Assembly: GCF_000213055.1 (NCBI RefSeq)
Contig: NZ_CM001165.1
Coordinates: 620,001-684,000, forward strand
Length of the DNA stretch: 64,000 nt
Direction of reading: 5' to 3'
Source of the DNA: Streptomyces sp. Tu6071
GTDB lineage: Bacteria; Actinomycetota; Actinomycetes; Streptomycetales; Streptomycetaceae
The notes below the pieces were generated by a model, which was given only the letters and a program-made list of their open reading frames with translations, did no database searches and was not told where the DNA came from. Position 1 is the stretch's first letter. Each line of letters begins with the position of its first letter. Below, in pieces: positions 17,232 through 26,570 of this stretch. A program made the translations under genes and the position numbers.

Positions 17232-18949
17232 TGGGCGGCGGCGCGGAACCGGGGTTCCCCGCTCGCGAGCGGCGTCGGCCGCGGCTGCGCGACCGGGTGC
17301 CCGTCCGGCTGCGGCACCACTGGAAGCCGGCCGCCGCGCTCGGTGTCGGGCTCGCCGCGATGGTCGCCTTCCTCGGTGACGCCCGGATCTCCCCGTACGT
17401 CACCTCCGCCTCGCGCGCCGAGGCGGACCCCGTCACGGAGGACGTCAAGGGCACGGTCGGGCTCTACGACACCTCGGCGCAGCACGCGATCCAGCTGACG
17501 TACGAGCAGACCGACTTCGACAAGATGATGAAGGAGTTCAAGAAGGACGGGACGAAGGACTACATCAAGGCCGATCTCACCATCGACGGCGTCTCCCTCA
17601 ACGACGTGGGGCTCCGGCTGAAAGGCAACTCCACGCTTTCGTCCCTGCGCGGGTCGAAGGGGATGCCCGGCGGCGGGCGCGGGCTCCCCGGCGGCGGGCA
17701 GGAGGGCCGGGGCACGGCCCCGTCCGGAGCGCCGGACGGGGGCGGCGCGAAGGCCGGTGAGAGCGCGAAGGCCGGTGACGAGGCGAAGGCCGGTGACGAC
17801 GCGAAGGCCGGTGCGCGCGCGGGCGGCGGCATGGGCGGCATGGTCCAGTACGACCTCTCCGCCGCCAAGCCCGAGGAACTGCCCTGGCTCGTCAAGATCG
17901 ACGAGTTCGTCGAAGGCCGGGCCTACCAGGGGGAGCGGGAGATCTCGCTGCGTCCGGGGAGCAACGACCAGGTCCCGCTCAACGAGGCCCTGGCGCTGTC
18001 GCTGACGGCGAAGAGCGGGCAGAAGGCCGAGCGGTACGGATTCACGGAACTCAAGGTCAACAACCGCCCGGCGGCGACACGGCTCATGGTCGAGGCGCCC
18101 GACACCGACTACGCCGAGGACGTGGCGGACGGGAACGGCGTGCTGTACAAGGCGAAGGCGAGCGGGAGCTTCGCGTACCAGGGCGACGACCCGACCGACT
18201 ACGAGGACTCCTTCAAGCAGCTCAACAAGGTGGGCAGTCAGGACCTCGAACCGGTCATGAAGCTCATCAAATGGGCGAACAAGGCGTCCGACAAGGAGTT
18301 CGCCCGCGACCTTCACCGGTACGTGGACGTCGACTCGTTCGCCCACTACCTCGCCGCGCAGAACCTCCTGCTGAACTTCGACGACATGGCGGGCCCCGGC
18401 AAGAACTACCTGCTGTGGTACGACCTCGACACGAAGAAGTTCTCGGTGCTCGGCTGGGACTACAACCTCACGTTCAGCGGGGACGCGTCGACCGGCCCCG
18501 ACGACTCGGTCGGCATGGGCGGTCCGGGCGGCACGCTGCCGGGCGGCGGCGCGGCTTCCGGGGACGGCGCGGCTGCCGGAGACGGCGCGGCTCCCAGGGA
18601 CGGTGCGGCTGCCGGGGAACCGGAGGGAGCGCCCGGCGGGGACGGCGCCCGTACCGGCGAAGCGGGCAAGGACGCCAAGGGCGGCATGGGCGCCCGCATG
18701 GAACACGTGCTGAAGACGAAGTTCCTCGCGTCCGACGCGTTCGACGACGTCTACCACGACGCCTACCGGGAGCTGTACGAGACGTTCTACGGCTCCGGCA
18801 CCGCGGCGGAGCGACTCACGTCGATCGCCGGGCAGGCGCGGGCGGCGGGCGGTGCGTCGAAGGCGCTGGACAGCGCCGTGGCGAAGCTGCGGAAGACCGT
18901 CACCGACCGGGCCACCGCCCTCGGCAAGGACAAGGAGGTGACGGGCTGA
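17231..18949 (+). CDS. CotH-family kinase-like protein, membrane-anchored
   Basis: 572-residue protein with an N-terminal membrane anchor (AAALGVGLAAMVAFLGDARI) and an extracytoplasmic CotH domain. CotH proteins are atypical kinases that phosphorylate secreted proteins. Family features are GLRLKGNSTLSS, YLAAQNLLLNFDDM, GPGKNYLLWYDLDTKKFSVL and the metal-site motif GWDYNLTF. Two Gly/Ala/Asp-rich inserts interrupt the domain, one with repeated GDEAKAGDDAKAG-like units at about 175-200 and one after the WDYN motif. The ATG overlaps the DUF4956 stop as TGATG. Its substrate may be a surface protein. Confidence 0.87.
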   Translation: MGGGAEPGFPARERRRPRLRDRVPVRLRHHWKPAAALGVGLAAMVAFLGDARISPYVTSASRAEADPVTEDVKGTVGLYDTSAQHAIQLTYEQTDFDKMMKEFKKDGTKDYIKADLTIDGVSLNDVGLRLKGNSTLSSLRGSKGMPGGGRGLPGGGQEGRGTAPSGAPDGGGAKAGESAKAGDEAKAGDDAKAGARAGGGMGGMVQYDLSAAKPEELPWLVKIDEFVEGRAYQGEREISLRPGSNDQVPLNEALALSLTAKSGQKAERYGFTELKVNNRPAATRLMVEAPDTDYAEDVADGNGVLYKAKASGSFAYQGDDPTDYEDSFKQLNKVGSQDLEPVMKLIKWANKASDKEFARDLHRYVDVDSFAHYLAAQNLLLNFDDMAGPGKNYLLWYDLDTKKFSVLGWDYNLTFSGDASTGPDDSVGMGGPGGTLPGGGAASGDGAAAGDGAAPRDGAAAGEPEGAPGGDGARTGEAGKDAKGGMGARMEHVLKTKFLASDAFDDVYHDAYRELYETFYGSGTAAERLTSIAGQARAAGGASKALDSAVAKLRKTVTDRATALGKDKEVTG

Positions 18950-18963
18950 CACCCCCCCCGATG

Positions 18964-18996
18964 TCCCGGACGGCCGCGACGCGCGGCCGTCCGGGA
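18964..18996 (+). terminator. Terminator hairpin after the VTC/DUF4956/CotH operon
   Basis: TCCCGGACGGCCGCG (18964-18978) and its exact complement at 18982-18996 form a perfect 15-bp stem with a 3-base loop, 15 bases after the CotH stop. It should end the operon, so the following two-component system has its own promoter. Confidence 0.75.
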
Positions 18997-19042
18997 CTCT
19001 CCCCGTTTCCCACTCCCTTCGCCGTCCCCCGAGGTGCCGTCC

Positions 19043-19786
19043 GTGACCGTCCCCCGCTCCCCCGCCACCGGACACACCGTCCTGGTCGTCGAGGACGACG
19101 CCAGCATCCGCACCCTCCTCACGACAGCACTGGGCGCGGCCGGGTACACCGTGGCGAGCGCGGTGGACGGCCAGGCAGCCATGTTCCAGGCGGGCAGCCG
19201 CAGGCCCGACCTCATCGTGCTCGACGTCATGCTGCCCGACACGGACGGCTTCCGGCTCACCCGCGAACTGCGCGCCCAGGGCGTCTACACGCCGGTGCTC
19301 TTCCTCACCGCGCGGGCCGGGGTCGAGGACCGCATCACGGGACTCAGCTCGGGCGGCGACGACTACGTCACCAAGCCCTTCCACGTCCAGGAGGTGCTGC
19401 TCCGCGTCCGCGCCATCCTGCGCCGCGCGGGCGCGCCCGCCTCCACCGCGCCCGTGCGGCCCCCACTGCGGTACGCCGGTCTCTCGCTGGACGAGAGCAC
19501 CCACGAGGTGCGGCACGCGGGCAGTCCGCTGCGCCTGTCCCCCACCGAGTTCCGCCTCCTCGCGTGCTTCCTCGCGCACCCCGAACGCGTGCTGGAGAAG
19601 GCGGAGATCCTTCAGCGGGTGTGGCGGTACGACTTCTCGGGAGACACACGGATCGTGGACACGTACGTGAAGAACCTGCGCCGCAAGCTCGACCACGGCG
19701 GCGCACCCGCGCTCCTCCACACCGTGCGCGGCGTCGGGTACTGCCTGCGGCTGCCGCGCGACGAGCCGGGGGCCGGTACGCGATGA
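19043..19786 (+). CDS. Response regulator, OmpR/PhoB type
   Basis: 247-residue regulator. The receiver domain has VLVVEDDASIRTLL with the acidic pair, phospho-acceptor Asp in LIVLDVMLPDTDG, Thr/Ser at LFLTARA and the conserved Lys in VTKPF. The winged-helix output domain has LSPTEFRLLACFLAHPERVL, RIVDTYVKNLRRKLD and the final VRGVGYCLR. The GTG at 19043 was preferred because GAGG lies 8 bases upstream; a GTG at 19034 is also in frame. Its stop overlaps the sensor kinase ATG. Confidence 0.93.
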   Translation: MTVPRSPATGHTVLVVEDDASIRTLLTTALGAAGYTVASAVDGQAAMFQAGSRRPDLIVLDVMLPDTDGFRLTRELRAQGVYTPVLFLTARAGVEDRITGLSSGGDDYVTKPFHVQEVLLRVRAILRRAGAPASTAPVRPPLRYAGLSLDESTHEVRHAGSPLRLSPTEFRLLACFLAHPERVLEKAEILQRVWRYDFSGDTRIVDTYVKNLRRKLDHGGAPALLHTVRGVGYCLRLPRDEPGAGTR

Positions 19787-21396
19787 GCCCGCACGACCGG
19801 GTGCGACCGCCCCTCGCCACCGCGCGCCGCCTCCCTGGCGTCGGCTCCCGCGTCCGTCGCTCCGTCTCCCGCGCCGGTGCGGTCGCGCGCCGCTTGCGGC
19901 CCCGTTCCCTGCGCGCCCGCCTCGTCCTCATCGCGACGCTGCTCGCCACGAGCGCCGTCCTCCTGTGCCAGCTCGCGGGGCTCGTGGTGCTGCGCGGCTG
20001 GCTCACCGACCAGGTCGACGAACGGCTCTCGCACTTCAGGCCGCCACCGGGCGTCTACGAGGACCTCAGAACCGGCGGGGAGCCGCACGGCCCCGGCGCC
20101 GAGGACGCCCTGCCCAGCGACTACCGGGTGTTCTTCTACGACGAGAACGGCCGTCTGTCCCGGGTGAGCCTCGGCACCGACGACGGTCCCGGGCCGAAGC
20201 TCCCGCGGCAGGCCGCCGCGCTGCGGCTCACCGGGCGTCAGCCCCGCACGCTCGCCGCCGAGGACGAGGGCGGCTCCGCGTGGCGGGCCGTCACCTTCAC
20301 CGGCCCCGGCGGAATCCGGACCGTCGTCGCGCTCCCCCTGGACACCGTCGACGGCGCGACGGCGAAGCTTTTGTGGCTGAGCCTCGGGCTCGGCCTCGCC
20401 GTCTCCGTGGGTGTCGTCGTCCTCGGCGGCGGCGCGGTACGCCTCGGCCTGCGCCCGCTCACCCGCGTCGAGCACACGGCACGGCACATCACGAGAGGCG
20501 CGCTCGGGCTCAGTGTGCCGGTCGCGGACCCGGACACCGAGGTCGGCAGGCTCGGCCTCGCTCTCAACACGATGCTCGACCGGCTGCGCGACGCGCTGCG
20601 CCGCACCGAGGCGTCCGAGACCCGGCTGCGGCGCTTCATGGCGGACGCGGGCCACGAACTGCGCACGCCGCTCACGGCCGTGCAGGGCTTCGCGGAACTC
20701 CTCCTCGACGAGCCCGCGACGGCGCCGGAGCGGCGTGCCGAGGCGCTCGCTCTCGTCGCGCGCAACGCCGACCGCATGAGCCGCCTCGTCGACGACCTGT
20801 TCCTCCTCGCGAAACTCGGTGACACGCCCGCGGCGCACCGCGAGCCCGTGGACCTGCTCTCGCTCGCGGCCGACGCCATCGCCACGACCGCGATCCGCCA
20901 CCCGCGTCGCCCGATCACCCTGGAGCCCCTCACCGCGTCCCCCGCACACGACCTGAACGTCATCGAGGCGCCCGGCGATCCCCACCAACTCGCCCAGGTC
21001 CTCGGCAATCTCCTCGGCAACGCGTGCGTCCACACCCCGCCGGACCGCGCGGTCACGGTGCGGGTCGGCGCGCGCCGCGAGGCGGGAGCCGCCGTCTGCG
21101 TCGTGGAGGTCGCGGACAACGGCCCCGGCATCGCGCCGGAGGCGGCCCCGTACGTCTTCGACCGCTTCTACCGTGCGCGACCGCCCGGAGCGGGCCCCGC
21201 GGCCGGAGACGGACCCGATGGCGAGGCAGAACCCGGTTCCGGGCTCGGCCTCGCCATCGCCTCCGCCATCGCGACGGCTCACGGAGGCCGCCTCACGCTC
21301 GACAACCGGCCGGGCGCGGGCTGCGTCTTCCGCCTCGTGCTGCCGGAGTCCGGGGAGCCCGCCCGACCGGGTCCGGACGTCGGGGCGTCCCGCTGA
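19783..21396 (+). CDS. Sensor histidine kinase, EnvZ/BaeS-like
   Basis: 537-residue membrane kinase paired with the preceding regulator (ATGA overlap). It has two transmembrane helices (LVLIATLLATSAVLLCQLAG and a second at about 190-215) flanking an extracytoplasmic sensor of about 120 residues, then a HAMP domain. The H-box is ADAGHELRTPLTAVQGF, the N-box GNLLGNACVHTP, the D/F boxes EVADNGPGIAPEAA and FDRFYRA, and the G-box GSGLGLAIASAIATAHGG. An Arg/Pro-rich cytoplasmic leader of 45 residues precedes helix 1. The signal is unknown; it may control the VTC/CotH operon just upstream, by proximity only. Confidence 0.93.
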   Translation: MSPHDRVRPPLATARRLPGVGSRVRRSVSRAGAVARRLRPRSLRARLVLIATLLATSAVLLCQLAGLVVLRGWLTDQVDERLSHFRPPPGVYEDLRTGGEPHGPGAEDALPSDYRVFFYDENGRLSRVSLGTDDGPGPKLPRQAAALRLTGRQPRTLAAEDEGGSAWRAVTFTGPGGIRTVVALPLDTVDGATAKLLWLSLGLGLAVSVGVVVLGGGAVRLGLRPLTRVEHTARHITRGALGLSVPVADPDTEVGRLGLALNTMLDRLRDALRRTEASETRLRRFMADAGHELRTPLTAVQGFAELLLDEPATAPERRAEALALVARNADRMSRLVDDLFLLAKLGDTPAAHREPVDLLSLAADAIATTAIRHPRRPITLEPLTASPAHDLNVIEAPGDPHQLAQVLGNLLGNACVHTPPDRAVTVRVGARREAGAAVCVVEVADNGPGIAPEAAPYVFDRFYRARPPGAGPAAGDGPDGEAEPGSGLGLAIASAIATAHGGRLTLDNRPGAGCVFRLVLPESGEPARPGPDVGASR

Positions 21397-21595
21397 CACC
21401 CCGTCCGTACCCCCGGCAGGCGCGCGTCGCCGACGGGGGGCATGTTCTCGCCGCCTGAGACGCACACGGCTTCGCGTGCGCCGACAGGGCCGAGGCCGTC
21501 CCCGTCGAAGCGCGCCACCTCGCCCGCCGTCCTCCGGGGCGCTCGCGTGGGGCCCGCTCCCGGCGCGGTGTCCCCGTACGCGCCTGCACCCGCCC

Positions 21596-22429
21596 TCAAG
21601 CCCCCGCGCCGACGGGTCCCTGCCCCGCGCCCCCGCCGGGAAGACGCCCCGCGCCCCCGCCCGCCCGGCGTCCCCCGCCGGGCGGGCCCGCGAAAGCCTG
21701 GGCCACGTCGAGCCATTCCGCGGCGACCGGGCCCGTGGCGGTCAGGGCGAGGTCCGCGCGGTGGCGGCGCTGGGTGACGAGGAGGCAGAAGTCGAGCGCC
21801 GGGCCCGTCACGCGGTTCGCGGCGTCGGCGGGGCCGTGGGCCCATGTGTCCCCGTCGGGTGCGGCCAGTTCGACCCGTACCGGAGCGGTGGGCACGGGGC
21901 GTCCGTACGTCGCGAAGCCGTGCCCGAGGGTGCGGAAGCCGAGGTGCGCGATGTGGCGCAGGCGGGCGGTCGGGGGACGGGTGAGGGAGAGCGCGTCGTG
22001 GACGTCCTGTCCGTGCGCCCAGGTCTCCATGAGCCGTGCCGTGACCATCGAGGCGGGGGCCATGCGGGTACCGATCCACGCGATCCTCGTCCCCCCGGGG
22101 ACGCGCGCGAGGGCTTCGGCGAGCGCGGTACGTCCCGCGCGCCAGCCCTCCAGGAGCGCGGCGGGCGCGGTACGGAACTCCTCGGCGCCCTCGTCGGCGA
22201 GCCGCTCCGGGCGGACGCGGGCCAGGCGCGCGGCGAACTCCTCGGGCTCCGTCACCGCGAGGAGGGCCGCGTGGTCGGTCCAGGCGAGGTGGGCGATCTG
22301 GTGGGCGACGGTCCAGCCGGGCGACGGCGTTTCGCGCTCCCACGCGGTCGCGGGCAGGCCGGCGACCACCCGGTCCAGTGCGGCCGATTCCTCGGCCAGG
22401 TCGGTCAGCAGAGCGGTCGGGTCCACCAC
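21596..22429 (-). CDS. TIGR03084 / maleylpyruvate isomerase-like (DinB fold) protein
   Basis: 277-residue protein. The N-terminal DinB-like four-helix domain reads LLTDLAEESAALDRVVAGLP, then SPGWTVAHQIAHLAWTDHAA with the histidines that bind metal in mycothiol-dependent enzymes, and LMETWAHGQDVHDAL with the third histidine. This follows the actinobacterial TIGR03084 pattern. Mycothiol use is known for relatives, not shown here. Two adjacent GTG codons (22429, 22426) follow AGGGG. The last 30 residues are Gly-rich low complexity. It converges on the sensor kinase gene. Confidence 0.82.
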   Translation of the reverse strand: MVDPTALLTDLAEESAALDRVVAGLPATAWERETPSPGWTVAHQIAHLAWTDHAALLAVTEPEEFAARLARVRPERLADEGAEEFRTAPAALLEGWRAGRTALAEALARVPGGTRIAWIGTRMAPASMVTARLMETWAHGQDVHDALSLTRPPTARLRHIAHLGFRTLGHGFATYGRPVPTAPVRVELAAPDGDTWAHGPADAANRVTGPALDFCLLVTQRRHRADLALTATGPVAAEWLDVAQAFAGPPGGGRRAGGGAGRLPGGGAGQGPVGAGA

Positions 22430-22702
22430 GGCGTGCCCCTTCGTCGGCGTGAGCCCGCTGCACGGGCACGGACCGGACAGCGTCCCGCCACCCGCCGCGC
22501 CTGACCAGGGTCCGCGCCACGACACGGTCCCGGACCGGGGGCGCGGGGACACGCCCGCCCCTCCCCGACCTTCGCGTTATGCCCGTTTTGTGCTGATATG
22601 TGAATTCGCCGTGCCTCCCCCCGCAGGACCCCCGCTGTTCCCCCGGCGTCCACTCCCCCGCTCCCCTCCCCCGACTCGCCCCTCCGTGCCAGGAGAAGCC
22701 AC

Positions 22703-24736
22703 GTGAAGATCGCCTTCCTGATCAACAACGCCTACGGCATCGGCGGCACGATCCGCTCCACCGCCAACCTGTCCCGCGCCTTCGCCGACCGCCACGAGGT
22801 GGAGGTCGTGAGCGTCCACCGCTCGAAGGACACCCCGGCGATCCCCTTCGACCCCCGCGTGAAGCTGACGACGCTCATCGACACGCGCCCCGGCTCGCGC
22901 GCGCTCACCACGGGCCCGCTCACGCAGCGCCCCTGCACGATGTTCCCCGGGCCCGCCGCGCCGCGCGTCTCCGGCAGGACCCCGTACTCGGCGCTGCACG
23001 ACGACCGCATCGGCCGCTGGCTCCGTACGACGGACGCGGACGTCGTGATCGCGACGCGGCCCGACCTCAACGGCTACCTCGCGCGCGACGGACAGAGCCG
23101 CTGCGTACGCGTCGGGCAGGAGCACCTCAGCCTCGCCGGGCACAGCGACGCGGTCCGTACGGCGCAGAACGGCGTGATCGGGCGGCTCGACGCCTTCGTC
23201 ACCGTCTCCGAGGCCGACGCCGCCGCCTACCGCGCCGCGCTCCCCGACGTGCCCACCCGTATCCGCTGCATCCCCAACGGCGTGCCCGCGCCCGTCGTCG
23301 AGGGCTCGGCGCGGGACGCGGACGTGATCGTCGCGGCCGGGCGGCTCATCCCCGTCAAGCGCTACGACCGCCTGGTCGACGCCTTCGCGCGCGTCGCCGA
23401 CGCGCACCCGACGTGGACGCTGCGGCTGTACGGGCGCGGCCCCAAGCAGGCGCAGTTGCGGGAACAGATCGACCGCCTCGGCCTCTACGAGCGGGTCCAG
23501 CTCATGGGGTCCTTCGCGCCGATCGAGACGGAGTGGGCCAAGGGCTCGATCGCGGCGGTCTCCTCGGACAAGGAGTCCTTCGGGATGACGATCGTCGAGG
23601 CGATGCACTGCGGCGTCCCCGTGATCGCCACCGACTGCCCGCACGGCCCCGGCGAGATCATCACGCACGACCACGACGGCGTCCTCGTCCCGCTCGACTC
23701 GGGTGCCGAGGGCTACGCCCACGCGCTCGACCGGCTCATGAGCGACCGTGAGATGCGCGCGCGGCTCGCGGCCGGGGCGCTGCGGCGCGCCGCCGACTTC
23801 GCGCCGGAGCGGGTCGCCGAGCGGTACGAGGACCTCTTCCACGCGCTCGGCGCCGGGCGCGTCCCCGCACAGGCCGCCCCCGCCCCGTGGTGGCGCAGGC
23901 TGCGCGCCGCGCTCCTCCCCGTACGGGCGAGGCCGCCGCGCCGCGCGACGGACAGCCGCCCGCTCGCCTCGGCGCGCTCGGGAGCGGACGGCGAGATCGT
24001 GTTCCGCTTCCCCGCCGCGTCCCTCCCGTGGGGCGAACTCGACCTCCTCGCCCGGCTGCGCCGCGACCCGAAGGGTCGCGAGGTGCGCGTACCGCTCCCG
24101 GCCGGACGCGCGAGCGAGGTCCGGGTCACGCTCGACCCGCTCACGCACCCGCTCGCCGAAGGACGTTGGGACTGCTACGTCGTGCCGCGCGGGGCGACGC
24201 GGGGACGCAAGCGGCTCGTGTGCGAGGTCGCCGAGCGCGCGCGCCGCGTCGGGCGCGCGCCACTGACCGCGCCCGACGGCGAGACGGTGAGCGCGCTGCC
24301 GTACGCGACCGTGGACGGCTTCCTGGCGGTACGGGCCTGGCGGCGTCCCGCGCACGCGGAGGTCACGCGGATCGCGGTGGGCCCGGAGGGGACGACGGTA
24401 CGCGCCGCGCTGTCCGTGCCCGCGACGGGCGCGGTCGTCGTGGCGGTCTCGCGCCAGGGCGAGTCCGGCGACTTCAGCCTCCCCGTGACCCCGGACGGCA
24501 CGGGTCTCGTCTTCACGCTCCCGCACGCGAGACCCGTGGCGGCCCCGCACTCCCGCTGGGACCTCTACCTCCGCGTCCCGGCGCACGAGGTGCCGGTCGC
24601 GCTCGGCCGCATCGGCGGCGACATCATCGACCGCAACAAGACGGACCTCGTCCCGGCGACCCGCCGCGACGGCACGGAGGCCCGCGTCTTCTTCACGGGG
24701 GCGCACAACCTGGCCTTCGAGGTGCGCACGCCGTAA
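22703..24736 (+). CDS. Glycosyltransferase family 4 protein with long C-terminal extension
   Basis: 677-residue cytoplasmic GT-B glycosyltransferase. The acceptor domain starts IAFLINNAYGIGGTIRST. The donor domain contains VAAGRLIPVKRYDRLVDAF, LRLYGRGPKQAQL and the nucleotide-sugar motif ESFGMTIVEAMHCGVPVIAT followed by HGPGEII. The enzyme core ends near residue 385; the remaining 290 residues are beta-rich, with repeated RWD(C/L)Y segments (WDCYVVPRG, SRWDLYLRVP), suggesting two copies of a sandwich-like domain as in teichoic-acid-type transferases. It may modify a cell-wall polymer. It is monocistronic, ended by a hairpin. Confidence 0.85.
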   Translation: MKIAFLINNAYGIGGTIRSTANLSRAFADRHEVEVVSVHRSKDTPAIPFDPRVKLTTLIDTRPGSRALTTGPLTQRPCTMFPGPAAPRVSGRTPYSALHDDRIGRWLRTTDADVVIATRPDLNGYLARDGQSRCVRVGQEHLSLAGHSDAVRTAQNGVIGRLDAFVTVSEADAAAYRAALPDVPTRIRCIPNGVPAPVVEGSARDADVIVAAGRLIPVKRYDRLVDAFARVADAHPTWTLRLYGRGPKQAQLREQIDRLGLYERVQLMGSFAPIETEWAKGSIAAVSSDKESFGMTIVEAMHCGVPVIATDCPHGPGEIITHDHDGVLVPLDSGAEGYAHALDRLMSDREMRARLAAGALRRAADFAPERVAERYEDLFHALGAGRVPAQAAPAPWWRRLRAALLPVRARPPRRATDSRPLASARSGADGEIVFRFPAASLPWGELDLLARLRRDPKGREVRVPLPAGRASEVRVTLDPLTHPLAEGRWDCYVVPRGATRGRKRLVCEVAERARRVGRAPLTAPDGETVSALPYATVDGFLAVRAWRRPAHAEVTRIAVGPEGTTVRAALSVPATGAVVVAVSRQGESGDFSLPVTPDGTGLVFTLPHARPVAAPHSRWDLYLRVPAHEVPVALGRIGGDIIDRNKTDLVPATRRDGTEARVFFTGAHNLAFEVRTP

Positions 24737-24739
24737 CGG

Positions 24740-24777
24740 GGCACGGGAGCGGGCGGCACCGCGCACGCTCCCGTGCC
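24740..24777 (+). terminator. Terminator hairpin after the glycosyltransferase
   Basis: GGCACGGGAGCG (24740-24751) pairs exactly with CGCTCCCGTGCC (24766-24777) across a 14-base loop, starting 4 bases after the glycosyltransferase stop. Confidence 0.6.
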
Positions 24778-24897
24778 GGGCGGCACGGTGGCAGGGGCGC
24801 CTTGCGCACGGCGGTCGGCGGCTTCCCCGACGGGGCGCCACCCGGCTGCGTACAGTGCCGGTACCTCCTCCACCGAGCCGCCCCCTTGGAGCCCGCC

Positions 24898-25299
24898 GTG
24901 CCGCCCACTCCCGGAACCCTGCACCACGTCGAGATCTGGGTCCCCGACCTCCCCCGCGCCGTCGCGGACTGGGCCTGGCTCCTCGAAGCGCTCGGCCACA
25001 CGCTCCACCAGGAGTGGGACGGGGGCAGGAGCTGGCGCCTGGGCGGCACGTACCTGGTCTTCGAGCAGTCCCCCGCGCTCTCCGGGCCGCGCCACGACCG
25101 CCTCGCCCCCGGCCTCAACCACCTCGCCTTCCACGCCGGTCCCCGCGCCGCCGTCGACGCGCTCACCGACAAGGCCCTCGCGCACGGCTGGACGCTCCTC
25201 TTCCCCGACCGCCACCCCCACGCGGGCGGCCCCGACCAGTACGCCGCCTACCTGGAGAACCGCGACGGCTTCGAGATCGAACTCGTCGCGGCGGACTGA
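24898..25299 (+). CDS. VOC family (glyoxalase-like) protein
   Basis: 133-residue single VOC domain. The opening LHHVEIWVPDLPRAVADWAW supplies the first metal ligand position (His-Val-Glu), LNHLAFHAGPRAAVDALTD the second strand, and YAAYLENRDGFEIELVA the terminal Glu. TTGGAG lies upstream of the GTG at 24898. The substrate is unknown; many Streptomyces VOC proteins give resistance or act as isomerases. The downstream SDR-like gene starts 94 bases later and may be co-transcribed. Confidence 0.85.
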   Translation: MPPTPGTLHHVEIWVPDLPRAVADWAWLLEALGHTLHQEWDGGRSWRLGGTYLVFEQSPALSGPRHDRLAPGLNHLAFHAGPRAAVDALTDKALAHGWTLLFPDRHPHAGGPDQYAAYLENRDGFEIELVAAD

Positions 25300-25393
25300 G
25301 CGTTCGCGCGGGGAATGCCGCGCGGGCGGGCGATGTTCCGCCCGTGTGCCGGTGGTCCGGGAGGGAACGCCGGGCGGACGAGCGGGGGCGGAC

Positions 25394-26056
25394 ATGGCGT
25401 CAGCGGTGGTGGTCGGGGCGGGGCCGGGCACCGGGGCCTCGGTGGCGGCGCGGCTCGCCCGCGAGGGACTGGCGGTCACGGTGGTCGCGCGGAGCCCCGG
25501 GACCCTGCGGGACGTCACCGAGCGCATCGGGCGGGGCGGCGGGACCGTACGGGGGCTGATCGCCGACAGCACGGACGAGAAGGCCCTGCGCGCCGCCCTC
25601 GACACGGCGGCGAGCGCTGACGGTCCGGTCGAACTCCTCGTCTACAACGCGGCGTTGATCCGCCCCGACGCCCCCGGAGAACTGGACGCCCGGGGCCAGC
25701 TCGACGCGTGGGCGGTGAACGTCGTCGGCGCGCTGACCGCCGCCGCGCACGTGGCCCCCGGCATGGCGGCACGCGGCCGGGGGACGATCCTCGTCACCGG
25801 GGGCATGCCCGAGCCCGAGCCGGAGTACGTGAGCCTGTCGCTCGGCAAGGCGGGCGTGCGCACACTCGTCGGCCTCCTGCACGGGGCGTACGGGGCGGCC
25901 GGGGTCCACGTGGCCTCGGTGACCGTGCCGGGCGCGGTGGCGCCCGGCGGCGAGAACGACCCGGACGAGATCGCCGCGCACTACTGGCGGCTGCACACCC
26001 AGCCGCGCGAGCAGTGGCAGCACGAACTCGTCCACGGCGCGGACCCCACGGCCTGA
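25394..26056 (+). CDS. SDR-like Rossmann protein without the catalytic tyrosine
   Basis: 220-residue short-chain dehydrogenase-like protein. The nucleotide motif VVVGAGPGTGASVAARLARE is good, and VYNAALIRPD replaces the usual NNAG. At the active site the conserved Lys is in SLSLGKAGVRTL, but the residue four before it, normally Tyr, is Leu, and the usual active-site Ser strand reads ILVTGGMPE. It may bind NAD(P) without normal catalysis, or use another residue; a Tyr lies seven before the Lys. A GGGGGCGGA element precedes the ATG. Confidence 0.78.
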   Translation: MASAVVVGAGPGTGASVAARLAREGLAVTVVARSPGTLRDVTERIGRGGGTVRGLIADSTDEKALRAALDTAASADGPVELLVYNAALIRPDAPGELDARGQLDAWAVNVVGALTAAAHVAPGMAARGRGTILVTGGMPEPEPEYVSLSLGKAGVRTLVGLLHGAYGAAGVHVASVTVPGAVAPGGENDPDEIAAHYWRLHTQPREQWQHELVHGADPTA

Positions 26057-26174
26057 CGCGTACCGCAGCGGGACCACCCGCCGGGACCCAGCGGCGCGCG
26101 TCGCCGTCCGTGCCCATCGCCTCCGGCGCGGCGCCGCGCTGCGTCGGCGCGGCGCCGCGAGCGCCTTCGGGGAC

Positions 26175-26570
26175 TCAGGCGGCGTGGTCGGGCTCGCGTC
26201 CAGCTCGGTCCGGAGACCGACCGGGTCGGGGGCGAGCCCCGCGGGGAACTTTCGCCGGGCATCCGGCGCACGAGCCTTTCCGGGGTCTGCCCGTGCGCTC
26301 CGCCGCTCCCGCACGTCGGGCAGGAGCGCCTTGACGCCGAGGAAGGCGCGGGTGAGGTCGGCCGAGAGCCGGCGCTCCCGCGACGCGAGCGTCACCTTGT
26401 GTCGCGTATCCCGGCGGCGACGTGCTCACCGGCCGTCTCCGCGACATCGGCGAGCACCACGGCGGTGCCCACGTCGGCGAGCCCGCGCGCGGTCGCCGCG
26501 CCGATGCCGGAGGCGGCACCGGTGACGACGGCCACTTCGCCGGTGAAACGGCCCGCGCTGTTCAGGGGCG
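26175..26570 (-). pseudogene. Short-chain dehydrogenase remnant
   Basis: On the minus strand, FTGEVAVVTGAASGIGAATA (about 26560-26500) is a clean SDR N-terminus, running to AETAGEHVAAGIRDT and a stop near 26392. A second SDR-like piece, LTRAFLGVKALLPDV, resembling the helix-4/5 region, follows in another frame at about 26355-26310. Roughly 50 residues between them are missing. It lies directly downstream of the alpha-galactosidase and is a deletion-plus-frameshift relic. Confidence 0.65.

Noticed and set aside
17210..19720. Very long minus-strand frame opposite CotH and the response regulator
   Set aside because: No motifs, no ribosome site; opposite-strand frames stay open here because of third-position GC bias.
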